64,000 nucleotides of DNA from Peronospora farinosa (GCA_947646735.1 CANTFK010000863.1:124001-188000); one strand, 5' to 3'. Shown: positions 42,601-54,167, counted from the first letter of the stretch. Translations and numbers: made by a program. The notes: generated from the sequence alone by a model not told the origin.

Positions 42601-43918
42601 GGTTGCGGTCTACTGACGGACGTTCCCATTCATCGCCCAAGGTTGTCATCTGCAACGACGTTCCCCGCTCACCATCAAACATATCTGCAAACTGGTTAAC
42701 GATATGGTTCATCGATCCACGATTCACCGGGAGATCTCTACCAATACTCAAACTCATCATAGCTGTCTCCTGGATCACTGACTCGTGAATCACAGTCAAA
42801 CGAATTGTCTTCTTGGTCAAAAGACACTCACGAACGTGAACATATTCATTTAGCACACGGAACCTGTCAATCATATAGTCACGGTATCCAGTGATTTTCA
42901 GTCGGTATTCTGCTGGATTGTATGGTCTCAACGGCGCTGCATCCAGAGCTTGCTCGTAGCAGTTGAATATATGCTCCACAATCTGTCCAACCGTATCACC
43001 CGTTGTGACCACCATTCGAACATCAGTAATAGCTTTTGCACTCACTTCCTGTAACTGAAACATACGTTTGTACGTGACGTGCACTGCACTAAACTTGACA
43101 ACGTCACAAAGAGCCTTTAACCACCGCTGATACTCAGGTTCTGAGTCTGCACAAATGGCCCACGTACGCGCCGTCGTGACCAAAAGAATACCATACGGCT
43201 CCGTCTTGGATTCCATAGGTTGTAAAGACGATACTCGATCCAAATCAATGCGTCCTCGTTCCAATGTCTTTTTCTCGTCACGACTCAGTGGAATTCCGTT
43301 CTTGACTGGTTTCTTCTTGTAATAAGCCAAGACACTGCCATTGAGTTCCATGTATCGCTTCTTAAATGCCTTGTTTTTCTCTCCTTTTTTACGAAGATAA
43401 CCACCCATGTGATTACTAATTGGTTGTGTTAACGAAATTGGTTCATTGGAAATAATGAGGTTAGCTGGAATCCTGGCCACAGTCTTGAGAGGTGTAATCA
43501 GTGCAAATTGGTTCTTCTGATTCGAATCGTGCGCAATCCAATCACCTTCTTCCACCTTAAATTCCGGTGTATTTGCCCGTACTTCCAATTCTGCTGGAGA
43601 AATTTCTTCATGTGCCGTTTTAAGTACTTTACCCACTGCTGAACGAAAGTACAGGGACTCTTTCGAATGAAATAAGTCTGGTACTGGCTGCCAACGCTTG
43701 TCATCACCCGTCATACTGCTTCCAACCTTTGCGTATGGATTAAGCACTTCAAATGACGGCACAAGTGACTCGTCCACGTTCCGATAGCTCCCACTGCTTT
43801 GACAATTGCCATACGTTGCAGACACAAAAGAGGACGATGAACTGCGCATGGAATGACCACCACTGCCACTTGATTGCAGGACAGACTGCATCGACTGCCG
43901 TGGATTTAGACTAAACAT
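39664..43918 (-). CDS. Class I-like phosphatidylinositol 3-kinase with two PH domains
   Basis: Exons 43918-40232, 40159-40091 and 40017-39664 (introns 72 and 73 bp) give 1369 residues. In order: Ser-rich N-terminus; PH domain (about 170-275, GGYLRKKGEKNKAFKKRYME); Ras-binding-like segment (about 295-390); C2 domain (about 455-600, LLYAEWEDAVWHKFNIDI); second PH domain (about 655-755, LRKEGWLQKVGNFSSFTRWR, RWFVVD); PIK helical domain (about 845-1020); kinase domain to the C-terminus. The catalytic loop is GIGDRHNDNIM, and the metal-binding DFG lies in the 23-residue middle exon (YFHIDFGHFLGHLK). It ends HNIAHAFG. The RBD-C2-helical-kinase order is that of class I PI3K, which makes PIP3 at the plasma membrane. 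The PH domain between C2 and helical domain is unusual. Confidence 0.9.
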
Positions 43919-44697
43919 CTACAAAATAGTCGACGAATTAGCAATTTCTTCCTAATTTTTAGTAGGAAAATCGTACGCTATATTTTTACACCTGTGGTCG
44001 CCTGTTTTCAAGAGACTGTCGATGAATAGACGAAAGTATCACCTGTAGTTGCTCGTAAAGTAGTTCAAAAGCGGTCACTTGGTTGTTCGTTCTGCTTAAT
44101 GGGACTAAAGAGGGTCAAGTAATGTCAGTCTCACGTGCCAATTTTCCTTCTTCCGCAGTCTCAATTCCCTTATTTTAGCTAATCACGTGCTTTTTACGAT
44201 ACTATACACACCTACCCCCGTGGATAAAATTTACCACATGATACTGTAGAAATGTATGAAAGCGTCAAAGAAAACAACGTGAATACCGGTTTTCCTTTTT
44301 ATTTCACATTGATGCCTTTTTAACTTTATACATTCGTAATTTCACTTAAACAGTCAGTCCCAGACCAGTAATTTACTTGTTGAACCGGTATAGCTTGGTA
44401 AATGTATGGCCATGACGGCATCAGCGGAGCCTTGTGATTCGTTAAAATATAAACAGCATGGTTAGGTTTAAGTCATGTTCGTTCAGTCGAGTGTTTTTGT
44501 GTAATTGTGCTTAAGCTCGAGAATGTGGGGAGAGGCGACTATAGTGAATTCTATATATTAGGACGGATGGATGGTAGCTCGTGTCTTTCGTGCTTCCTCG
44601 AAGAAATTGCTGACGCTTCTCGTAAAAGAACGAAACTCTTTTTACTTCTTTTCATTTGAGAAAAGCTTTTAGTTAACGACAAGGGACTGTCCTAAAG
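43919..44697. other. Divergent promoter region between PI3K and a small orphan gene
   Basis: About 780 bp, AT-rich, no coding signal. It should contain the promoters of both flanking genes; I see no clear TATA or Inr assignment. Confidence 0.45.
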
Positions 44698-45093
44698 ATG
44701 AAGAAAAGTGTCCGATGGTCAACCGTTACAGTGTACGAGTTTGGCGTCGGTTTGGGTGGTAGTGCAGTGCCTAAACACGGTGGACCTTCTGTCGGTCTTG
44801 CAAGAAAACCTCGCTGTATATGGAGCACGTTTCTGGATGACGTCGTGGTGATGAAGAAGGAAGAGGACGAGACGGCATTGACGCCCTCGAGGACGATCAA
44901 CTGTGACGGGAAGAAAGTCGTCCGGGATAAGCGGACAACGAGACGTCGCAAGGTGCGCTGGATGAAGCCTTTGGAGCGTGTTACGATGCTTACGAAGGCT
45001 GGCTGCAGCGAGAAACGCATCTACCGGATGATGATGGAGTCGTCAGAGATTGCCATGTCTCGACGTCTGACGCTCCGAGTTCTGGACATTTAG
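44698..45093 (+). CDS. Small basic protein with a VRWSTVTVYEFGVGLGG-type motif, function unknown
   Basis: The 131-residue single-exon frame starts MKKSVRWSTVTVYEFGVGLG, then PKHGGPSVGLARKP. The N-terminal pattern V-x-[WF]-x-x-V-x-V-x-E-[FY] followed by L-G and G-P-S/P-x-x-L resembles a short motif that I associate with stramenopile and other protist proteins of unknown function. The rest is Lys/Arg-rich (KRTTRRRKVRW) with a helical end (ERVTMLTKAGCSEKRIYRMM). The ATG follows a C-C-T-A-A-A-G context. It could be a nuclear protein because of the basic clusters; this is inference only. Confidence 0.6.
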   Translation: MKKSVRWSTVTVYEFGVGLGGSAVPKHGGPSVGLARKPRCIWSTFLDDVVVMKKEEDETALTPSRTINCDGKKVVRDKRTTRRRKVRWMKPLERVTMLTKAGCSEKRIYRMMMESSEIAMSRRLTLRVLDI

Positions 45094-45687
45094 CTGCAGC
45101 TGGTAGAAGGAAAGAGGACAAGTATTTGAGTATTGTGCGATTGTATCATGATTATAATCTACTTGGACGAAGTAGAGGTTGCTACCCGGTATAATGGTTC
45201 CAGATACCTGTTCTTCTGTAAACCAGTCGGTCAGATCATCCTAAACCTGCTTTGGGACGTTTGGCATGATGTCAAGGACAGGCTTCCTTCTACCCGAACA
45301 AGGGATACTGGAACTTTTGATCAACATCAATCTTCATTATATGAATGTCGTTGTCGGTTCTCCATTGTCCACGTTGCGACGACATTCGTGGCCATTTTGT
45401 TAAAGACGGTTTCTCACTCACAACAACCAGCCATCACGCTGTGACCAGTTTTTTTCCTTGCCGACATCATTGTCAGATCCTCCGCTTCCTGCGTGAATTT
45501 GGCACTCGCATGTTTGTGTGTGTCTTGATGCCTATTACGTCGTCATTTCTATATCCATTTTAAGTGCTGAGGGCCTGGGACATAGATGCCTTTTCCATAC
45601 GTTTCCACCAAACCCTTTCATGTGCTTCATGTTGTCGTCATCAAATATCACTTTATATAGATATGGCTACATTATGTAGCCATGTCT
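45094..45687. other. Intergenic region upstream of the RING-finger gene
   Basis: No convincing gene; a 103-codon plus frame (45133-45444) has no recognisable content. Near 45655-45680 the block AGATATGGCTACATTATGTA appears, and the block AGATATGGCTACA recurs inside the following inverted repeat. Confidence 0.4.
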
Positions 45688-45789
45688 GAATGTTATAAGC
45701 GAACTGGTGTATAGATATGGCTACATTGTGTGTACAGATATGGCTACATTATGTAGCCATATCGATACACCAGTTGGCTTATAACATTC
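45688..45789. repeat. Near-perfect 39 bp inverted repeat just upstream of a start codon
   Basis: Left arm 45688-45726 and right arm 45751-45789 are reverse complements except at two positions, with a 24 bp spacer. The arms contain GAATGTTATAAGC, ACTGGTGTAT and GATATGGCTACAT. The right arm ends five bases before the ATG at 45795. It could be a cruciform or hairpin in the 5' UTR, a palindromic protein-binding site, or a small foldback element. Confidence 0.9.
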
Positions 45790-45794
45790 CCGCC

Positions 45795-48255
45795 ATGGCG
45801 AAGCACGAGGAAGTAATAATCGATGGCGATTCAACCGATGAAGAGGAGGAGGTGTGCATCATCACTCCAGAGTCACGTAAGCGTCGCCGTCGCTCCAACA
45901 TAATGACGGACCACGACAAAGAAGAAGAAGAAGAAGAAGAAGAAGAGAAGGAACAGACCAAAGACCAAGAGAGGAAGAAGATGAAGACGAAAGAGACGAA
46001 GACATTAGCACGTTCGTCTTCTATCCCGCGGCGTCAGCAATTGCTTCATATAGGTAAAGACGGCATCTCCTCGCAGTATATGACGCTACGTACGCCGACG
46101 CCTGTGCGTCGCTCGCGTCGAAACCTGCAGCAGCTTTCGATCTCAGCTGCTATAGCTCATGAAGATCGTGGACGGCACTATAATCATGATGAAGACAAGG
46201 GAAAGGACGATGATGATGACGTTTACATCGTCCATCCACCGTCTGCCAGATTCAAGACGAGCAACGGACGCAAAAGCCGACGTGTCGCGATCCAGGACAG
46301 TGACGAGGTACTCGTACCTACTGCGAAAGAGCAGGACGAGGAGAAAAACTTTGAGAAGGAGAACAGAAACGATGATGCGATGTCGTCAGCATCTAGACGC
46401 AGCTCAAGAATTCAACACAATCGCCAGGAGAAGAAAGCACAGCACGGTAGTGCAAGGAAGCTCGCTTACCCGGTATCTGGACAATATACAGAGTTTAGGT
46501 CCGCATTATCAAAATGGAGTCGATGATGATGATGATGATGCAGAGGACTCGGAGCAAGAAGAGGCTGTAGCACCGCCATCCGAGAAGAGAAGACGGCCGC
46601 TCCCACGAGAGGGAGAGCGAGATGATCGTGAAAGAGTTTACGCGGATGGTGGAGAGGATGTGGACGATTTTATTTGTGACGATGATGAGATTGAGTACAT
46701 GGACGACGATGAGGAAGGTGTGATCAGTATTGGGATGCCAGATGACGAGATGGAAGACGACACCGAAGAACTGACAGCAGCACTGGCAGCAGGACGCTCG
46801 CGCGAGATTAACGAATGGTTTAGTATCTACCTGGCATATCTAGAGGAGTGCATCATTGATCCAGACTTTGAGAACAAAATGCGTCGTAAACGATCGAAGG
46901 CAAAGCATCAGCTCTATGACCAGGCTGTCAATCGCGTAAGTATGTTTTGTTCAGCTACGAAATATATAACATCGTATGCTTACGTATTCCTTGGTGTTCA
47001 ACCTACAGATTGAGCGAAAACTTTGTTCCTGCCGGGATAGCGTGCGATCAGGTGTTGCATGGCCTGAACGAATGGTGGATGCGCTAAAGTGTGCTTCGCT
47101 TTTTCGCTCAAGCCATGTCTCTACGGAACAAGATTGCGAGGCCTGCAACCGTCGCCAGCATGTTGCTACCTGCCACGTAGAACTTGCCGGCGTGGCCTGT
47201 GATGCTACAAAGCTTTACGGTCATAACTGGATGCGCCAGTACGTTTGCAAAAAATAATTCATACTACCTGCTTGAAGCGCTAAGTTTTGTGTTTTGTAAT
47301 GATCAGCCTCAAGAAAACTACCAAGGAGGCAGCCTCCGTCCAAATTGCGTTTGAAATGGGCAGCGTATGCCATGCAGTAAGATTTGTTTTTTGCCGTATC
47401 GTCTTGTGGGATAGATAACGAAAGCTAATGGTGTTTGTTATGGATAATCGGATGTAGCGAACATTAGCATATTGGCAATTGTTGCATGCGAAACAATTCT
47501 GGTGCATATTGGTTGACGCGAAGATTAAGAAGTGTGCAGATAGCACGGGGCGAATCGCTGAGCAATACCGCAATGAATTCTTTACACAAGAATTCGGTCG
47601 GTACAAAAGGTTAGTGGGCCTAGTGGAAAAGTTCGCTGAGGACTCGAAGCGAGTATTTGTGTATATGCCAAACGTTTGGAAACGAATTACACGGCACAAC
47701 ATGACAAGTGATTTTCTTCCGCTACCATCACGTGCGTCAATATATACAAGCGCAGAGTCTCGTCGAGGCACACTAGATGCGTTTGTCGCTGAAAGTGAAG
47801 AGGAGGACCCTGAGGATGAAGAAGCAGTAATGGAGAAGAGGGAAGAGAAACAGCGAGTGGATACATGTGAAAGTAATGGTGACAATCAAGCCACTGATGA
47901 AGAACAAAAAGTAAAGAGGAGCTCATCACTTGGTACACCTCACTCGAAAAGAAAGCAAGAACAGAGTCTCGAGCTAGCCGCGATCGGAGATGACGAGAAG
48001 GGCGATAACCTTGTCAAGCACGAAAAAGACATCGACGACCTCATGTGCTTGGCATGTGACGCAAGCCAACGCGATGCAGGCGTTGTGCACGGTCTCTATC
48101 TTCACGTGTATTGCTGCTACGCGTGTGCAAAACGCCAGTACCGAATGAAAGTCGGTTGTTTGGTGTGCAACCGACCCATAGACCGTGTACTACGGTTGCT
48201 TCCGCTCACGTTAAACGCTCGAAACGCTATTCGAAACCAGAAGTCGCAGAATTGA
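45795..48255 (+). CDS. RING-finger protein with acidic N-terminus and DUF4211-like region (one frame break)
   Basis: Exons 45795-46935, 47009-47238, 47307-47376 and 47458-48255 (introns 73, 68 and 81 bp) give about 745 residues if one extra A in the AAAA run near 46510 is discounted; otherwise the frame stops at 46526. The start is the ATG in CGCCATGG; an upstream in-frame ATG at 45717 lies in the inverted repeat. The N-terminal 380 residues are acidic/basic low complexity with Asp and Glu runs. The middle (EWFSIYLAYLEECIIDPDFE, CEACNRRQHVATCHVELAG, QIAFEMGSVCHARTLAYWQL) resembles the DUF4211 family, with Cys pairs that could bind zinc. The C-terminus has a RING-like finger (CLACDASQRDAGVVHG, CCYACAKRQY, GCLVCNRPIDRVLRLLPL), so E3 ubiquitin ligase activity is plausible. 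It is convergent with the next gene, 68 bp apart. Confidence 0.75.
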
Positions 48256-48323
48256 AGGATGTTCAAGTGAGCCAGCAGGATGAGACAAAGAGCAGGAATG
48301 TGTATTGGAGTAACAGCGGGAAG

Positions 48324-49663
48324 TTATGTGCTGGTTGTGTCAACGATTTTAGCGCTCGCTCTTTGTCCCTCGTCGTAGTCGAAAAGGTACAGCACCTGAT
48401 TGCGGCCAGCAAACGGCAGGAATGCGCTTTGAACTGATGGATGCTTTTCTAAAAGATATCTTACGAATGTCTCGTACGTGTCGACAAGTGTGCCATCACG
48501 GCATTGGCGATTTGGAAATGCCCGGCTCATCACGCAACAAGGCACAACGGCAAATGGCTTTCTTAGCGTCATAGCAGCGTCAACAATAGCTTCAGTGGCC
48601 TCGTCTGGGTGCATGCCAACGAGAATAGAGCAGTCTGTAAACAGCTCCTTGTGCAACTTCAATGTTTCGTCATCGAGGCAGCGGAGCAATTGAGGGCTCA
48701 TCTTGCGACCGTCAGCAGCTTGCGCCTTAGCAACAAGTTTTCGGTTGTATTTGCCAAGTTTCATGGGTCTCTGAGGTGCACAAGAGACAGAGATAAGATA
48801 CGCCGCATTCAACCACCTACAGAAGGAAGTCCATCAATGTAACATCTGCAACCTACCGGGTCAATTAGCGTTGTCGGAATACCTCGTTGAATCCAGAGTT
48901 GAATCGGGATATCACCTTTACCACCAGCTACATCAACAACACCCGTTCCTGAGGCAAGATGTTCATTTCCTAAAATGTCCACAAGCCAATCGCAGAAGAT
49001 GCGGCTACGTTGCGCCTTGTCGATTTTGGAGTGAGGATCGCTACTATCACCTGCCAGTTGTGCAGCTTTTGCACGCTGTTCGAGCCGCTTCGCCATCCAT
49101 CGGCGTCGATTTTGTTTAAAATCCGCAGGCTGTCCATGCCAAAAGTGGCATTGCTCTCCACGCAGGCAATTGGTACCATTCGAGGACGAGAAATAGTACT
49201 TGCAGGTGTTGAAGCCGTTCAATACAACCATATTGGTGTACTTATTTGCTGTTGCTGCCTTTGAAGAAGGTGGCAACATCCACGAACCTTTTACATCAAC
49301 AGAGTCGGGGCCAATGTAGCTAAACTTGGTGCTTGTGTGATACAGACTCCAGAGTTCATCCACTTGAATGGAGTGGAGCACAAAAAGCCATTCATCCGGG
49401 TGTTCTACTTCATGACGTTTACATTGTAACATTCCTTGAGCCGTGACCATGTCGCCGAGATGCACGTCCCAATTGATCTGGCGAATTGTCGTGATATCCA
49501 GTACCCCTTCCTCCGCACGTATCATGACCTCCAACAATTCTACCAAACAAAATCATATGCAGCAACATTGACAAGTTAGTGATAACGTTAAGGAGTTTTA
49601 TATATAAATTACCCATAGAGCAAGCATTTCACCTCCATCCTGTAACTGGATATCACCAAACAT
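48324..49663 (-). CDS. CCCH zinc-finger and SAM-dependent methyltransferase-like protein
   Basis: Exons 48770-48324 and 49539-48857 are clear (donor GTAGGT, acceptor CCTCAG). A first exon 49663-49633 (MFGDIQLQDG) is proposed because it keeps frame (386 residues in total). The middle carries a CCCH finger, C-x11-C-x5-C-x3-H (CKYYFSS..NC..EQCHFWHG). The Rossmann motif is GVVDVAGGKGDIPIQLW, and the C-terminal half has SILVGMHPDEATEAIVDAAM and FAVVPCCVMSR, a Cys-Cys feature seen in TRM13- and METTL25-like methyltransferases. The substrate is not evident; RNA is the likeliest because of the CCCH finger. The second exon alone has only a non-ATG border at 49546, which supports an upstream exon. Confidence 0.72.
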
Positions 49664-50145
49664 GAGACTTTTGCTACAGTAGAAATAGAAAGAATACATC
49701 AGACACATTATTAAAAAAACATTTTGCAATGCTTATTGACGTACGATAAGTTGCGTTTGCGAACAAATTGACCCTGTATTAAGACGTTACATACTTTATC
49801 ATTATCATTCAATGGCGGCAGGTCCTTAAACACTTTAATATGCAATTCCATCATTTTTGTCTGGTCTGTTTAATTTTATATTTTAGCCGATGGCACTCTA
49901 ACGAGAAAAAAATTAATGTTAATTTTGAATTTATACAATTAAATTTTATACTAGCTTCGACACCCCATGCCACACCACTTGGTCATTCAAATGGGTACAC
50001 CCTTTTGGCCTATTCGGTAAACTAATAATGAGCTAAATTTCCACGTAGTCATCTCACTAATTCTGTATTACAATGTTATATAGACATCCAAGTACAATGG
50101 CGTGATACAAACTAACAAGACGATATGGAGTGCCAAGTACAATGC
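49664..50145. other. AT-rich intergenic region
   Basis: About 480 bp, strongly AT-rich (T/A runs near 49840-49950), with no coding signal. CTAAC-like and AAGTACAATG motifs recur near 50090-50160, where an upstream exon border of the following locus might be. Confidence 0.4.
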
Positions 50146-51360
50146 AAAATACATTACTAACAATGTGCAAAACATCAAAAGAAGCTGCTCATGTCTACGA
50201 CGTGTATCTGAAGGCCGATTTTTGCGACAGATGTGGCAAGTTTGTGATTTATGTGGGACCTATGACACTCTCAGGGCGAGTGCAAATTGCTCGGTAAGTT
50301 CTTTGATAGACTTTGTAGCTTTAGTGTCGCCCAAGAAGGAGCATTTGTACCGAAATCAGATCACGGCATTTACAACTACACGGGCCTCAGTACCAGTGAT
50401 GGCCATGTCTACGGCTAGTGGACCTTCAGCATGAAACGTGATGGAAAGTTGTAATTACAACTTCGATCTGAACTTTGTGGTGATGCCCATGAACTGCCAG
50501 AGAAGAAAAAAGTGAAGGTGAGTATGGGTCAGCGTGAGGTTTTGTCGGATCCTTCGTTTGGTGATGATGGAGCTCTCAGCGGTCGTGAATGGGCCGGAAG
50601 CATGTGATAAGGTGGATGAGGGTATTTTGTCGTCATCCAAGCGAAACTTGCTGACGGATACAAATGGAGTGTGGAAGGATGTGGGTGGCGACAGCAACGA
50701 TATGCAGCAGGCAGTTACTTATGGCTATCGTCCTTATGTCCCGCCAAAACAGAAGAGTGGCAACATCCAGACGGCGAAATTATGGGTGGCAACTGTTATA
50801 CGTGTCAAGCCCGACACGAACGTAGAACCCGCAATTCTTACTTCACTTGCGACAACGGAATTGATCAGTCTCCAAAAGCTATTACGTTACGCTTTTGAGA
50901 AGAACGCTTACAGCAATAAACAACACTGCTTTTAGCGTTGTTTAATTCCTGTAGGCGTTCTACAGTTACTTGGATTCTTGGTGGTACCGCCTGCTGCCTT
51001 TGGCATTGTCTGTGCACTAGACTCGTTGTCGGATATGGAGTTGTTTCGTGTCAATAGTAGCTGCATCTTGGGGGATCAGCGTCTTGTTTTGAATCGTTTT
51101 GTTGACGAAAATATGGACGCGACCGGAAAACCAAAGGGGGGCATGTTTCGCTATCACAGCAAGGGCGAAGTCGGGGCGGAATATTTTACTTTAGTGGCGC
51201 GAAGTTTGTGGTTTAATAGGTATCTTCGATACTAGCATTCGTGCTGGCGTTGTTTGCTGGATTTCTCTCTTTGGTTCGTCCAGCCTCTGTTGCCATCGCT
51301 AATGCCGCGTGCGGTTGTGTGCTTTGGTCAAGAGAATACACGCGTAAGACAACAGGTAAG
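50146..51360 (+). pseudogene. Decayed gene of an unrecognised membrane protein
   Basis: Exon-like pieces occur in order: HVYDVYLKADFCDRCGKFVI ending at a GTAAGT (about 50180-50296); FSVAQEGAFVPKSDHGIYNY then TGLSTSDGHVYG, a TAG, and WTFSMKRDGKL, a TAA (50310-50455); a VDEGILSSSKRNLLTDTNGV to FEKNAYS segment (50610-50920); a segment from LLGFLVVPPAAFGIVCALDS (50955-51230); and a hydrophobic LAFVLALFAGFLSLVRP segment (51230-51355). Stops inside the second piece and a possible intron of only 25 bp suggest a pseudogene. It could also be a gene with sequence errors. I do not recognise the family. Confidence 0.4.
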
Positions 51361-51804
51361 CGTTAACGGGCGTCGGGATGTTTGACGATGTGGATGGGAG
51401 AATAGATGGGTTTGTATGATCGAGCGCTGCAGTATTGAGTAACAGAAAAATCAATCTCGGTACCTGCAGCGAATGTTGAAAGCATTGGAATTTTTAGTAG
51501 GCTATGGCGGTGGCGAGTACTAACGATGGAAGCGTCACTTCAATTTCGCTTTTGAGGTCGCGATCTATGTAATCTATCATCAGCATGTCTCTTTCTCGTT
51601 GCAAGTCTTATTTTTAGTAATAAGCATGCAAGTCAAGAAAACGAGGTCACTGACCATGACTTTTCCTAAGCGACACAAAACAAACAGACCTCGATTAAAG
51701 TTTCTTCTACGAGGGTGGACAACCTGTTGGCAGCCACCTCCTAGAAGACATTTCCTCCTTCCCCAGACTTCGTTAAGAACGCCACGTTTGATACGTCCGG
51801 CTGC
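51361..51804. other. Intergenic region 3' of the kinase gene
   Basis: No gene seen. A plus frame from 51599 crosses the kinase exons in antisense and is a shadow. Confidence 0.45.
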
Positions 51805-53173
51805 TTACTTGGAGCGGAATTCCTCGCCGCCTGTCACCATATCAAACTGGCTGGCGAAATCGTCCATCGACATCTTGGACGAATCATCCTCTTCGTCATC
51901 GAAAACCCAAGTCGTCCCAGGCACGTATTTTGATCCTTCCGCTTCCGATCCCGGAGGTCTTTTCATTCCCTTCGCATATAGCGGTCCAGCGCTACAAAGC
52001 AATGGAAATGCGGCACAAAACGCAATCAGCTCACTTGCACGCCCATATAGAAGCTATATCCGTCTCGACTCTTCTTACCCAGGCAATGCATCTGCAATAC
52101 CGGCCGTCATGCAACTTTCTCCGATGTCTTCGATGTTGTTAAGGAGGTTTCGCGCAAGATATGTTGTATCTCCTGCTTTCTTGAAGAAACTGTGCTTCAA
52201 GAGCGCCGACGTACCAGGGCTATAACCACAAAGCTGCAACGATTAGTCGCTTGCATCACTCGTCATTGTAAGCAAAAAATGGCTGACTTACCGCTTGGAT
52301 GGGTCCTTCTGCAAACAGAGCTTGACCACATCTTTAAAGTGTCGTCCAAACTGGTGACCGCTGCCATCATCCTGTAAAACACAGAAAATGTCAGGGACTT
52401 CAATTCAAGCCACACACTTTACTTCAAATGTAAACGTATTAACGTACATCATACGTGCGGAGCGACGGCGGGTCCTCCTGCAGAGTAAGCAGCAGCACTT
52501 TCATGGGTTGAAAGCGCGCATAGGGGGCATACCCCTTGGCGAGCTCCAAAGCAGTAATCCCAAGCGACCAAATGTCAGCCTTGTAGTCGTAGCCACGTAC
52601 TTGTTCCATGACTTCAGGAGCCATCCAGCAAGGCGTACCAACAAAAGTCTGTCGGTTCTTTCGACGATCACCTCCTTCCATCATCCATCCCGAGACCCCA
52701 AAATCAGCAATGACGACATGTCCTTCACTGTCCAATAGGATGTTACCAGCCTTAATGTCTCGATGAATCTGTCCATTTTCATGAAAGTATTGTAGTCCCT
52801 TGAGTGTCTCGTGTAGGACGACAGCCACAAAATCTTCCTTAAGTCCTTCACCCAATCCCTTCTTTTTAAAGAGATTCATCACGTGGAGACACGAGCCTTT
52901 GTTCATAAGCTGTGTCACAAGCCACAATTGGTCCTTGTGTACAAAACTACAATAACATTTCAAAACATTCGGATGATTTGTCATCTTCATCGTCTGAACT
53001 TCCGCTCGAATATCTTCAAAACTTGTTGTAATCTTTTCCAAGTCCATAATCTTGATAGCCACGTGAATCTTCTTGGGGGCACAATATGCCTTCCATACTT
53101 TTGCAAAAGCACCTTGACCAATTTGTTCAATAATCTTGTATTCCGATGCAGCTGTCGGCCATTCGTCTGCCAT
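51805..53173 (-). CDS. Ste20-family protein kinase, OSR1/SPAK-like
   Basis: Exons 53173-52448, 52371-52292, 52219-52079 and 51991-51805 (introns 76, 72 and 87 bp) give 377 residues. The kinase domain fills residues about 12-290: IGQGAFAKVWKA, Lys in HVAIKIMDL, HRDIKAGNILL, DFGVSGWMM, and the activation segment TFVGTPCWMAPEVMEQVRGY. The last phrase and MKVLLLTLQEDPPSL are typical of OSR1/SPAK/Fray kinases, as is the C-terminal TTWVFDDEEDDSS (like the PF1 segment GGWEWSDDEFDEES). In animals these kinases act below WNK kinases in ion transport control. The C-terminal CCT domain that binds RFxV peptides is absent here, so partner choice must differ. Confidence 0.88.
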
Positions 53174-54167
53174 GATTTTTCTCTAAGATGTGATACTGAC
53201 GGGCTCGAAAGAGAAGCTGCGATGCCAAATGCGACAGAAATTTCAATGCAATTGAGACTTGGTAGTTTCTCCACCAAGCAATGTCCGTGTGGTACACATA
53301 GAGAGAGAGAGAGAGAGAGAGAGAGGCACATCCTGCAGAAGTGGACCACATTGAAGACACGAAAAATTTGCTTTACGATCAGACGAAACGTAGCTAAAAC
53401 GTGCATTGAAATCTTAGGCATTGCATGGAATCGCATTTGTTTTGTTTGTTAGAGAGTGCGAAACTCCTTGTAAATATCATATCAATTGTATTGTAGATTG
53501 TATTGGTATCGGAGCATAGTGGTGCTGGACGTGTGCAAAAGTTGGTGTATCCATAGACCTTATAATATAAAACTCGCCTATGACTGGTCGCACATTGTAC
53601 CAACGTTGGGACAGCTGAATGGTATCTTTCTGCATCCAAAGATCGACTTGTCAGTGTGAAGAAAAGATCGATTGCTACTTTTCTACAAGCTGCTTGCAAT
53701 TTGACAGAATATATTCTACATACACTTATAATAAACACCGACACAAATTCTACAGCAGCACGGCAAGAGATTCAATAGTGAAGAGCGCTGAAGGATATAT
53801 TTGAGCCTGACTCTGCACATTTACATCGTCAAATCGCACACTGACAGCACTTTGTCGATAGGTTTTTCCGCTCCGAATTGACCAGCTTCTTTCCTTCTAA
53901 TAATTGATAACCTATCTTATCTGCGAAGTACTACCAATCTCAACAATTATCCTCTAGTCAAAACCTATACTTCTTTATCTAATACCTTGTTTTATCACAT
54001 AAAATCGTCAAATCCTAAGGATATCGCTTTAGACCAGATTTTTGCTAAAAAGAAAAAAATCACCGACTCGTTTAGCCTATAATGAATAACACCTTCCCCT
54101 ACCTTATAATACGCCACGTACTTTTGCTAATTCATAGACACTTCGAGATTTTAAAGATATTCACCTC
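53174..54167. other. Divergent intergenic region between kinase and Stealth gene
   Basis: About 1 kb, AT-rich towards 54000, containing the promoters of both neighbours. A GA microsatellite lies at 53301-53325. No further gene seen. Confidence 0.5.
53301..53325. repeat. (GA)n microsatellite
   Basis: About twelve uninterrupted GA units, some 130 bp upstream of the kinase start codon; on the gene strand it is a CT run and could act as a promoter element. Confidence 0.9.

Noticed and set aside
43498..43707. Minus-strand alternative frame at the PI3K N-terminus
   Set aside because: Overlaps the PI3K frame and has no independent support.
45133..45444. 103-codon plus frame between genes
   Set aside because: No family resemblance, and followed by overlapping frames of similar length, as expected by chance.
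51599..52225. 208-codon plus-strand frame
   Set aside because: It crosses four kinase exon borders in antisense and has no recognisable content.
53301..53325. GA repeat as a possible telomere or satellite
   Set aside because: Only about twelve units; a simple microsatellite.
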